Shown here piece after piece: positions 15,792 through 23,182 of a stretch of 42,905 bases of DNA. Made by a program: the position numbers and the translations under genes. The notes beneath the pieces are model-generated. The model did not search any database and was not told the origin of the DNA. It worked only from the letters and a program-made list of their open reading frames with translations. The DNA is from Oribacterium sp. UBA4274 (lineage in GTDB: Bacteria; Bacillota; Clostridia; Lachnospirales; Lachnospiraceae). Numbering within the stretch: the stretch's first letter is position 1; the number at the start of each line of letters is the position of its first letter. Location of the stretch: positions 1 through 42,905 of the forward strand of contig DGVW01000062.1 of NCBI GenBank assembly GCA_002396005.1, written 5' to 3'.

Positions 15792-16706
15792 ATGAAAAAA
15801 ATAACATATCTGGCATTAGCAGCAACTATGGTGCTTTCATTGGCAGCCTGCAGCGGCAACAAGAAACAGGAATCTAAGGGTGCTGAGGAATCGAAGGCCG
15901 AGCAGGCTTTGGAAGAGGCCGGAGTAGGTGTTGACGGAGACAGCAGTGTAGCAGGCCCTGTAGATGTTACTGATATGGCGGACCTTCAGGCTACTGTACA
16001 GAAGGTTGATGGAAACAAGCTTACTGTTGAGTATGAGGATGGAACAAGCATCACACTTGATACAACAGACGCTTATATAAATCCGGCATGGGAACTCATG
16101 CCTGGAGATGAAGTAGATATCTTTTATGAGGCAGATGATGCTTCTGCCGAAACAGGAACTCCTGCTGACGGCACCAAGGTGGCAGAGGTTGTTATGTCTG
16201 TTCCATATGAGTATGTTTCAGATGACTTTTCGGAAGAACCACAGGTATATGGTGAGATCGTAAATATAACAGAAGATTCTATAACTGTACGTGAGGATGA
16301 AGGCAAAAATGAGGAGGGTGGTCCTCAGGATGGTGTTGAATACACATTCAAAATTGCATCCTATGCCACAACTATCGGTGATGCCAAGGTCGGCACATAT
16401 GCGCAGGTTCTTTATCTTGGACAGCTTTCATCAGATAAGGCAGCAGCATATCGTATCTGCACTGAGGATATGATGGAGGATGAAGCATCTGAAGTTTATG
16501 AGATCCAGGGTACACTTGCTCAGTTTGAGACAGGTATCATTTACCTCCAGACAGAAGAGGGAGATGTTTTCGGATTTACAGTTGACGGTGATGATGAGCT
16601 TGCAAAGCTTGCCAAGGATTCAGTAGGTAAGAAGGTAAAGATAAGCTATACAGATTCTATCCGTATGAGAGTTTCAACATGTAACGGAATCACTGTTGTA
16701 AAGTAA
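15792..16706 (+). CDS. Lipoprotein of unknown function with repeated beta-rich modules
   Basis: I do not recognise a family. The 304-residue protein has a signal peptide with lipobox L-A-A-C (Cys17 region), a Lys/Glu-rich tether, then three modules of similar design. They begin near ATVQKVDGNKLTVEYEDG, YGEIVNITEDSITVREDEG and IQGTLAQFETGIIYLQTEEG. Each contains a turn followed by a short stretch such as GDEVDIFYEAD, GTYAQVLYLG or GKKVKISYTD. This looks like repeated small beta-barrels. The protein is acidic throughout. The start ATG at 15792 has AGGAGA five bases before it; the longer frame from 15669 would begin with a non-signal segment. It is likely a surface-anchored protein. Confidence 0.75.
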   Translation: MKKITYLALAATMVLSLAACSGNKKQESKGAEESKAEQALEEAGVGVDGDSSVAGPVDVTDMADLQATVQKVDGNKLTVEYEDGTSITLDTTDAYINPAWELMPGDEVDIFYEADDASAETGTPADGTKVAEVVMSVPYEYVSDDFSEEPQVYGEIVNITEDSITVREDEGKNEEGGPQDGVEYTFKIASYATTIGDAKVGTYAQVLYLGQLSSDKAAAYRICTEDMMEDEASEVYEIQGTLAQFETGIIYLQTEEGDVFGFTVDGDDELAKLAKDSVGKKVKISYTDSIRMRVSTCNGITVVK

Positions 16707-16865
16707 GCTGACGACAGTTTGGCCTGAGCGGTCGGTACTTCTCTAATAAAAATAAATTTTCCTATTTATTTAGAAAATTAACCCTAATAAGAGATTTAGT
16801 TTAGAATTAAAGAGAATAAGGCGGAGTCGTTTCTGCCAATTTCTTCCTATCACTATATTATTGTA

Positions 16866-16911
16866 ACAGCAAAGCTGCCTTTGACTCGGTCATAGGCAGC
16901 TTTGCTGTTTG
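16866..16911. terminator. Bidirectional terminator between convergent lipoprotein and dtd genes
   Basis: ACAGCAAAGCTGCCT (16866-16880) and AGGCAGCTTTGCTGT (16894-16908) form a perfect 15-bp stem. Inside the loop TGAC and GTCA can pair further. T-rich sequence follows on the plus strand (TTGTTTATTATT). The stem begins eight bases beyond the dtd stop on the minus strand. Confidence 0.88.
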
Positions 16912-16915
16912 TTTA

Positions 16916-17371
16916 TTATTTGTTGAATAACTGATCTGAATCCAGCATCAGCGTAAATGGTCCGTCATTAAGTAACTCAACCTTCATGTCAGCACCAAAT
17001 TCACCATGTTCTACGATCCTGACATAGTTCTTGCACTGTTCAGTAAAGTACTCATATAGAGCATTGGCTTTGCCAGGAGAGCCAGCTTCGATAAAGCTCG
17101 GACGATTACCTTTCTTACAGTTTGCGTAGAGAGTAAACTGACTGACTACCAGAACAGAGCCGCCAACATCCGCAAGAGAACAGTTTGTCTTTCCTTCATC
17201 GTCGGGGAAAATACGTAGACTGCAGATTTTCTTGACCATCTTGTCTGCAATTTCCTCAGTATCAGTATCGGAAACGCCAAGAAGGATCAGGAATCCGCGT
17301 CCGATTTTGCCTATGATTTTATCATCTACTGTAACTGATGCATGCTGCACCACTTGTACTACACATCTCAT
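16916..17371 (-). CDS. dtd: D-aminoacyl-tRNA deacylase
   Basis: The 151-residue protein has the standard Dtd length. It has the motif SQFTLYA (Ser77-Gln78-Phe79-Thr80) and the cross-subunit motif NDGPFT (135-140; NxGPVT in most bacteria), which together form the chiral proofreading pocket. The enzyme removes D-amino acids, and glycine mischarged on tRNA-Ala, from tRNAs in the cytoplasm. AGAGG precedes the ATG by about 8 bases. It is a lone gene between two convergent or divergent neighbours. Confidence 0.96.
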   Translation of the reverse strand: MRCVVQVVQHASVTVDDKIIGKIGRGFLILLGVSDTDTEEIADKMVKKICSLRIFPDDEGKTNCSLADVGGSVLVVSQFTLYANCKKGNRPSFIEAGSPGKANALYEYFTEQCKNYVRIVEHGEFGADMKVELLNDGPFTLMLDSDQLFNK

Positions 17372-17529
17372 AAATTACCTCTTTCCAGTATTATATTTCT
17401 TATGTCATGGCACGAATACAAGTGTAACACAGGAATTGTATTTTCTGAAAGAAATCAATACCGGATAGAAATGAAATAACTCGGTGTGGTAAAATATATT
17501 ACATATTCACTACTTTTGGGAGGGGAATT

Positions 17530-18657
17530 ATGGCTCAGCAGAATAAAGAATTAAATCGTGATGAGATCATCATACGTACCAGCATCATAGGAATAGTGGC
17601 TAATGTTTTTCTTGCAATATTCAAGGCAGGAGTCGGCATTCTTTCCAATTCCATAGCGATCATACTTGACGCAGTAAACAATCTTTCTGACGCGATGTCA
17701 TCGGTCATAACTATAGTTGGAACAAAACTGGCAGGAAAGAAACCTGATAAAAAACATCCTATGGGATATGGCCGTATCGAGTACATTAGTGCAACTATTA
17801 TTTCTCTGATCGTACTTTATGCAGGTGTTACATCACTTATAGAGTCTGTTAAAAAGATCATCAATCCGGAAGTTCCCGATTACAGCGCGGTTACGCTTGT
17901 GATTGTTGCAGTCGGTGTAGTTGTTAAGATACTTCTCGGAAAGTATGTAAAGGGAGTTGGCCAAAAGGTCAACTCGGATTCACTTGTTGCCTCAGGTTCC
18001 GATGCAACACTTGATTCTATCATTTCCGCGTCTACACTTGTAGCTGCGTTGATCTATCTCTTCAGCGGGATATCGCTTGAAGCCTGGCTTGGTGCAATCA
18101 TCTCTTTGATCATCATAAAGGCGGGTTTTGAGATGCTGAGAGATACCATTTCACAGATACTCGGTGAGAGGGTGGATTCTTCTCTCAGTAAAGCCATCAA
18201 GATGACTGCTGCAAGTTTTCCGGAGGTAAACGGAGCATACGATCTGTTCCTGCATGCTTACGGTCCGGATACCTATGTGGGCTCGATTCACATTGAGATA
18301 CCGGATACCATGAGAGCGGGTGAGATCGATAAGCTCATGAGAGACATCCAGGACAAAGTGTATCAGGAACATAAGGTCATTCTGGAGGGTATAAGCATTT
18401 ATTCCATCAATACCAAGGACGATGTTGCTCAGGAGATGCTGAATACCTGCAGAAGTATCGTGATGTCACAGAAGCATGTGCTTCAGTTGCATGGATTTTT
18501 TGCCGATACAGAGAAAAAGACTATTAGTTTTGATGTTATCATTGATTTCGCTGCTCCAAATCGTGAGGAGATCTTCGGAGAAATTGAGAAACAGATCCAG
18601 GATGTTTATCCGGATTATAAACTGAATCTCACCATGGATGTGGATATGAGCGACTGA
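17530..18657 (+). CDS. Cation diffusion facilitator exporter, manganese-type N-D-D-D site
   Basis: The 375-residue protein has six predicted membrane helices followed by a cytoplasmic domain that is longer than in most CDF proteins (about 170 residues). The transport site is readable: helix 2 has Asn50-x-x-x-Asp54 in DAVNNLSD and helix 5 has Asp158-x-x-x-Asp162 in SDATLDS. Zinc CDFs usually carry His-Asp pairs here; an N-D-D-D set is that of MntE-like manganese exporters. The metal is therefore inferred as manganese. GGGAGGGG lies just before the ATG. Transcription appears independent, although no consensus promoter is visible. Confidence 0.9.
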   Translation: MAQQNKELNRDEIIIRTSIIGIVANVFLAIFKAGVGILSNSIAIILDAVNNLSDAMSSVITIVGTKLAGKKPDKKHPMGYGRIEYISATIISLIVLYAGVTSLIESVKKIINPEVPDYSAVTLVIVAVGVVVKILLGKYVKGVGQKVNSDSLVASGSDATLDSIISASTLVAALIYLFSGISLEAWLGAIISLIIIKAGFEMLRDTISQILGERVDSSLSKAIKMTAASFPEVNGAYDLFLHAYGPDTYVGSIHIEIPDTMRAGEIDKLMRDIQDKVYQEHKVILEGISIYSINTKDDVAQEMLNTCRSIVMSQKHVLQLHGFFADTEKKTISFDVIIDFAAPNREEIFGEIEKQIQDVYPDYKLNLTMDVDMSD

Positions 18658-18666
18658 TTTTTTGAG

Positions 18667-18843
18667 TTATCTGAACTGATTCTGTTCCGGCATGTAATGA
18701 TAGTCTATTGCGGCCAGAGAACTTATGACAGAGGCTTTGTCGATACCTAAATCGGCACAAAGGCTGTCCAGTGAATCATAATTGTCCCGCAGTTGTGTAT
18801 TCAGATAGCTCATAAGCATCACAGGATCTTTTGGAAGTGACAT
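18667..18843 (-). CDS. DUF4250-like small protein
   Basis: The 58-residue protein beginning MSLPKDPVMLMSYLNTQLRD and ending YHYMPEQNQFR resembles the DUF4250 family of short Clostridia proteins, whose function is unknown. The centre (SLDSLCADLGIDKASVISSLAAIDY) looks like a small helix-turn-helix-like bundle. The ATG at 18843 is chosen because AAGGAG lies six bases upstream; the frame stays open to 18960 but has no comparable start signal there. A perfect palindrome sits 23 bases before the start. It converges with the CDF gene. Confidence 0.75.
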   Translation of the reverse strand: MSLPKDPVMLMSYLNTQLRDNYDSLDSLCADLGIDKASVISSLAAIDYHYMPEQNQFR

Positions 18844-18865
18844 GGTTGCTCCTTTCTGTATAGAT

Positions 18866-18880
18866 GGTTCGTAACGAACC
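18866..18880. promoter_or_regulatory. Perfect palindrome upstream of the DUF4250-like gene
   Basis: GGTTCGTAACGAACC is a perfect 7-1-7 palindrome, 23 bases before the start codon of the minus-strand gene. It may be an operator, or a short hairpin (stem GGTTC/GAACC) in the leader RNA. The matching regulator is not evident in the window. Confidence 0.45.
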
Positions 18881-18942
18881 GGATGATCGGATTTAAAATC
18901 TGAGAAAACGCATAGAAAGGCGTATCCATATTTTTCCGATTC

Positions 18943-18971
18943 TTGTATAAGCATTAACAAAATATTATAAT
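18943..18971 (+). promoter_or_regulatory. Probable promoter of the HIT-murG-mtnN operon
   Basis: A perfect -10 TATAAT (18966-18971) has TTGTAT 17 bases upstream (18943-18948), a weak -35. Initiation near 18978 would leave a leader of about 58 bases before the HIT gene. Confidence 0.5.
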
Positions 18972-19036
18972 AACTCTGGTTTTAGAGAAAGTCAGCCCGG
19001 ATTTTAAAGGCTTTTATATTCTTAGGAGGTTTTATC

Positions 19037-19453
19037 ATGAGAGACGATTCATGTATTTTTTGTAAGTTGGCAAACGGAGATATCCCTACAACAACACTTT
19101 ATGAGGATGAGACATTCAGAGTGATTTTTGACGCTAGTCCCGCAACCAAGGGCCATGTTCTTATCATACCAAAGGAGCATTACAAGGATCTCACAGAGCT
19201 TCCCCAGAATATCGCATCCGGGATTATGCCGCTTGCAGGAAAGATCGGAAGGGCTATGATCTCGGAAATCGGTGCCAAGGGTTTTAATGTTGTTCAGAAC
19301 AACGGTGAGGCAGCAGGCCAGACAGTTATGCATTTCCATACACATATCATTCCACGTTACGGTAAGGCTGATGAGATGGTTCAGTGGAAGCCGGGAACAA
19401 CTTCACCGGAAGAGCTTTCTCAGGTTTGTGAGAATCTGAAGAAGTCGCTTTAA
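19037..19453 (+). CDS. HIT-family nucleotide hydrolase/transferase
   Basis: The 138-residue protein has the histidine-triad motif HFHTHIIP (His99, His101, His103), the catalytic loop of HINT-type enzymes that cleave nucleoside phosphoramidates and related compounds. The N-terminal C6-x-x-C9 (CIFCK) is the zinc-binding pair common in this subfamily. AGGAGG lies a few bases before the ATG. murG starts 12 bases downstream, so the two are co-transcribed. The natural substrate of most bacterial HIT proteins is unknown. Confidence 0.94.
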   Translation: MRDDSCIFCKLANGDIPTTTLYEDETFRVIFDASPATKGHVLIIPKEHYKDLTELPQNIASGIMPLAGKIGRAMISEIGAKGFNVVQNNGEAAGQTVMHFHTHIIPRYGKADEMVQWKPGTTSPEELSQVCENLKKSL

Positions 19454-19465
19454 GAGGAGACTGAT

Positions 19466-20557
19466 ATGATAGGTAAGATAGTATTGACCGGAGGAGGGAC
19501 TGCCGGCCACGTTACAGCAAATATTGCGCTCATTCCTCAGATGAAGAGAGACGGGTATGAGATCTACTACATCGGCTCCTATGATGGAATAGAAAAAAAG
19601 ATGATAGAGAGTGAGGGGATTCCATATACCGGTATAGCCACAGGAAAGCTCCGCCGCTATTTTGACCTCAAGAATTTTTCGGATCCATTGAGAGTTCTCA
19701 AGGGCTACAGTGAGGCTAGAAAGGCGCTTAAACAGATCAAGCCTGATATCGTGTTCAGTAAGGGCGGATTCGTTGCGGTGCCGGTTGTCTGGGCTGCCCA
19801 CAGCCTGCACATCCCTGTGGTTACACATGAGTCTGATATGACGCCGGGACTGGCTAACAAGCTGTGTCTGGGTGCCGCTGACAAGATATGCTGTAATTTC
19901 CCTGAAACCCTCAAAAATCTCCCTGAAGGAAAGGCTGTTCTTACAGGCTCACCTATCAGAGAACGACTGCTTAAGGGAACGCGTGAGGAAGGCCTCGAGA
20001 TGACCGGATTCAGCGGTCAAAAGCCTGTTATTATGGTCATCGGCGGTTCACTCGGATCCGTAGCTATCAACAACGCGGTCAGGGCGCTTCTTCCAAAACT
20101 TCTTGAGGAGTTTGATGTAGTTCATCTCTGCGGCAAGAACAACATAGATGAATCATTGCTTAACACACCGGGATACAAGCAGTATGAGTTCCTGACCAAT
20201 GGTCTGCGTAATCTGTATGCACTTGCAGATCTGGTTATCTCAAGAGCCGGTGCCAATGTTATATGCGAGCTGGTTGCACTTAATAAGCCAAACATTCTTA
20301 TTCCGCTGCCTCTTGATGCAAGCCGTGGAGATCAGATCTTAAATGCAGAGTCATTTGAAAAGCAGGGCTTCAGCTATGTTGTGGACCAGCATAAGATGGA
20401 AAAAGACGTAGAGCTTCTGTACAATGCCGTACATGAGGTTTTCCTCAAGAAATCAGGTTATGTCATTGCTATGCAGAATTCTAATCAGGGCAATGGCGTT
20501 GACCACGTTATACAGGTGCTTAGAGATGTTGTGAAGGCACATCAGGATGATATTTAA
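19466..20557 (+). CDS. murG: UDP-GlcNAc: lipid I N-acetylglucosaminyltransferase MurG
   Basis: The 363-residue glycosyltransferase makes lipid II at the inner face of the membrane during peptidoglycan synthesis. The N-terminal G-loop GGGTAGHV (9-16), the THESDMTPGLANK segment and the nucleotide-binding C-terminal stretch SRAGANVICELVALNKPNILIPLP are family landmarks. AGAGGAGA precedes the ATG. The gene is not in a division/cell-wall cluster but between HIT and mtnN genes. Whether it is the only murG in the genome cannot be told from here. Confidence 0.95.
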   Translation: MIGKIVLTGGGTAGHVTANIALIPQMKRDGYEIYYIGSYDGIEKKMIESEGIPYTGIATGKLRRYFDLKNFSDPLRVLKGYSEARKALKQIKPDIVFSKGGFVAVPVVWAAHSLHIPVVTHESDMTPGLANKLCLGAADKICCNFPETLKNLPEGKAVLTGSPIRERLLKGTREEGLEMTGFSGQKPVIMVIGGSLGSVAINNAVRALLPKLLEEFDVVHLCGKNNIDESLLNTPGYKQYEFLTNGLRNLYALADLVISRAGANVICELVALNKPNILIPLPLDASRGDQILNAESFEKQGFSYVVDQHKMEKDVELLYNAVHEVFLKKSGYVIAMQNSNQGNGVDHVIQVLRDVVKAHQDDI

Positions 20558-20590
20558 AGAGAAATATAAAGCAGAAAGGATGGGTTTTAT

Positions 20591-21283
20591 ATGATAGGTA
20601 TTATTGGAGCGATGGATGAAGAGGTTGAGAAGCTCAAGGCGGACATTACTGATGCAGCAGCAGAGGTTCACAACGGTCTTACATATATAACCGGAAAGCT
20701 TAATGGCAAGGATGTTACTGTAGTACGTTCAGGTATAGGCAAGGTCAATGCAGGTGCATGCACAGCCGTACTTATTGATCACTATGATGTTCAATGCGTT
20801 ATCAATACAGGTATAGCAGGCTCACTTGATGCTCATATAGATATTGGAGATATTGTTCTTTCAGAGGATGCTGTTCAGTATGATATGGATGCAACAAATT
20901 TCGGATATCAGCTGGGGGAGGTTCCGAGAGTCGGTACTATGGCATTTAAGGCAGATGACAGACTCATCGCTTTGGCTGAGGAGGAGAACCGCAAGGTGAA
21001 CTCCGATATTCATACATTCATAGGTCGTGTCTGCAGTGGTGATAAGTTTGTATCTGACAATGAGAGCAAGGAATGGATCGTTAAGCATTTTCAAGGCAAA
21101 TGCTGTGAGATGGAGGGTGCTGCCATAGCTCAGATCGCATGGCAGAACAAGGTACCTTTCCTTATCATTCGCGCGATTTCGGATAAGGCTGACAATTCGG
21201 CTAGTGTGGATTATCCGACATTTGAGAAAAAGGCAATCGAGCATTGTGTACGCCTCACGGAGGCTCTTGTAGAAAGACTGTGA
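20591..21283 (+). CDS. mtnN: 5'-methylthioadenosine/S-adenosylhomocysteine nucleosidase
   Basis: The 230-residue enzyme hydrolyses methylthioadenosine and S-adenosylhomocysteine to adenine plus a thio-ribose, recycling methyl donors and yielding the AI-2 precursor. Catalytic residues line up with the E. coli enzyme: Glu11 in GAMDEEV, Met174-Glu175 in CEMEGAA and Asp198 in RAISDKAD. AAAGGA lies upstream of the ATG. It begins 33 bases after murG in the same direction and is probably the last gene of that operon. An 8-bp hairpin GAGGTCAT-TCTTCG-ATGACCTC (21291-21312) follows but has no T-run. Confidence 0.96.
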   Translation: MIGIIGAMDEEVEKLKADITDAAAEVHNGLTYITGKLNGKDVTVVRSGIGKVNAGACTAVLIDHYDVQCVINTGIAGSLDAHIDIGDIVLSEDAVQYDMDATNFGYQLGEVPRVGTMAFKADDRLIALAEEENRKVNSDIHTFIGRVCSGDKFVSDNESKEWIVKHFQGKCCEMEGAAIAQIAWQNKVPFLIIRAISDKADNSASVDYPTFEKKAIEHCVRLTEALVERL

Positions 21284-21294
21284 TTATAAGGAGG

Positions 21295-21561
21295 TCATTC
21301 TTCGATGACCTCGATACGGAGGTAATCAAAATCTATGGGTTCCATAAAGGAGTCTGATCTGAAGGTGGTTATGGACTTACGCTGGAACTCCCTTATGTTT
21401 GGCTGAAGCCATATCGGTACAGCCAGATCCATATACTCACAGATTTCCTTCAAGGCTGTAAGGACTCTGTCGGTGCGGGACATGGTGTAGTCTTCCTGTC
21501 TGGATACACAGTCCCGCACGATACGTCCGTCTCTATATATAGTTCCGTTCATTCTAAACAT
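21295..21561 (-). CDS. Small conserved protein of unknown function
   Basis: The 88-residue protein resembles small unannotated proteins of Lachnospiraceae. It starts MFRMNGTIYRDGRIVRDCV, has a helical centre (RVLTALKEICEYMDLAVPIWL) and ends in an acidic FDYLRIEVIEE strand. There is no signal peptide, membrane helix or known catalytic motif. CGGAG lies seven bases upstream of the ATG. Its stop is 11 bases from the convergent mtnN stop. The family resemblance is from memory of similar proteins and carries no functional assignment. Confidence 0.7.
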   Translation of the reverse strand: MFRMNGTIYRDGRIVRDCVSRQEDYTMSRTDRVLTALKEICEYMDLAVPIWLQPNIREFQRKSITTFRSDSFMEPIDFDYLRIEVIEE

Positions 21562-21810
21562 AATAATCTCCGTTTTGTCCGGTGGTGCCGGTTTCTGAAT
21601 GGGGGTTACGATACAGGCTGTTTATGTGATAAACTCCTGTAAGTGATTTTATGATTGCTATAGTACAAGAATAACCTTTAGATATCAAATGAAATATATT
21701 CATTGATTAAAAGTAAAAAAAGAAAATATATTTCTATTTGTTAATAAATAATTCACATTATCATTCTATCATTATAGTAGTCTAAATATCGACAATCAGG
21801 AGGCCTTACT

Positions 21811-22911
21811 ATGGGAATGGAGATTGAAAATCCCCAGGCATTTTTGGATGGTGCACAAAGCGCAATTGCTGAATATCAGGACGTAAGCACACAACTTGCA
21901 AAACAGAGAGATATAGAAAAACAGACAGCAGCTTCTCTTGACAAAGCACGCAAGGAATTAAAAGACAAAACCGACAAGACTATAAAGCAGCGCGGTGATG
22001 AGATTGCATCGACCTTTGACAAGCAGATTACACAGGTTGAGGCGAGGCTCAAGAAGAAGCAGGCTGAAAGGGAAAAGGCGAGGCAGGAAGGCGTTAAAGG
22101 CCGCATCAAGAGCGAGACTGAGCCTCAGCGTATAGAGAATCAGGAGCTTAAACGACAGCTCGCAGCAATTATTAAAAGAGATAATGCACCTATGTTCTTC
22201 AACACAAACATATTCTATACATTGTTCCATCCATCTGGACTCAGTGAGCTTGTATGTTTTCTGTCAGTATTCATCGTTGTTTTTGCACTGCTTCCGTTTG
22301 GAATCTACTTTCTGATTAAGGAACATATAATATGGTATCTTTTGGTCATATATGTGGCTGATATATTTGTTTTTGGCGGATTGTATGTACTTATTATGAA
22401 TATCTCCGGACGGCATATTGAAACGGTTCGTCAGGGACGTGACATCAAGAACCGTATCAAGACCAACAAGAGCATCATCAAAAAGCTGGAGAAATCCATC
22501 AAAAAAGATTCTAACGAGAAAGGTTATAATCTTGAGTCCTATGATGATGAGATAGCCAAGATGCAGCAGGAACGCAGCGATATCATAAGTCAGAAGCAGA
22601 GTGCCCAGAACACCTTTGACACGGTGACGAGAAACATCATCATAGATGAGATCGAGACTGCGGAAAAGCCTAAGATAGATGAGCTTACCAAGGCATTTGC
22701 AGATGCTACCGCATTGCGGGCAGAGCTTGAAACCAGAGAAAGAGAGCAGGCTTTGAATCTGTCTAAAACCTATGAGCAGTATCTTGGTAAGAATCACATG
22801 AACAAAGATGATATAGATAAAATCAAGGCACTTATGGAAAGCGGTGAGGCTTCATCTATAATTGATGCGGTTACCAAACTTGATCATCCGGTGCAGGAAG
22901 CTAAAGCATGA
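21811..22911 (+). CDS. Membrane coiled-coil protein of unknown function
   Basis: I do not recognise the family. The 366-residue protein has no signal peptide. Residues about 15-122 are a long charged coiled coil rich in Lys, Glu and Gln. Two membrane helices follow (about 146-169 and 174-197) with only a few residues between them. A second long coiled coil runs from about 205 to 325 and the C-terminus is acidic. Both coils therefore face the cytoplasm, joined by a membrane hairpin. AGGAGG lies seven bases before the ATG and a terminator follows, so it is a single-gene transcript. A scaffold or envelope-stress role is possible but unproven. Confidence 0.75.
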   Translation: MGMEIENPQAFLDGAQSAIAEYQDVSTQLAKQRDIEKQTAASLDKARKELKDKTDKTIKQRGDEIASTFDKQITQVEARLKKKQAEREKARQEGVKGRIKSETEPQRIENQELKRQLAAIIKRDNAPMFFNTNIFYTLFHPSGLSELVCFLSVFIVVFALLPFGIYFLIKEHIIWYLLVIYVADIFVFGGLYVLIMNISGRHIETVRQGRDIKNRIKTNKSIIKKLEKSIKKDSNEKGYNLESYDDEIAKMQQERSDIISQKQSAQNTFDTVTRNIIIDEIETAEKPKIDELTKAFADATALRAELETREREQALNLSKTYEQYLGKNHMNKDDIDKIKALMESGEASSIIDAVTKLDHPVQEAKA

Positions 22912-22999
22912 TGCGCAGGAACTATGGATGTTGAGTTTTAGGGATTCGGTAAGGATAGGCTGAAACCGTCACCTACAGGGAATTAAATATTTATTGAGT

Positions 23000-23035
23000 A
23001 GAGCTGTGACCTTTCGGAAGGCCACAGCTTTTTTG
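23000..23035 (+). terminator. Rho-independent terminator after the coiled-coil gene
   Basis: AGCTGTG (23002-23008) pairs with CACAGCT (23023-23029), and CCTT with AAGG around a TCGG loop, with one A-C mismatch between the two helices. Six T follow. Confidence 0.92.
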
Positions 23036-23182
23036 TATACATTAATAATTGATTTATTATTGCCGACATATATTAGAGATAGATAAAAATGCGAAGATAA
23101 GAGTATCTATGCATTTGGTTGTTTTGACAGACATGATGAAAGGGAACGGCAGCTGCAACAACTGTTATCTTTTGGTGATTAT

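Noticed and set aside
18866..18880. GGTTCGTAACGAACC as a second LexA box
   Set aside because: LexA sites read GAAC-N4-GTTC; here the half-sites are in the opposite order, GTTC then GAAC.
18844..18960. N-terminal extension of the DUF4250-like protein
   Set aside because: The frame is open but the only good ribosome binding site fits the ATG at 18843, and the known family starts there.
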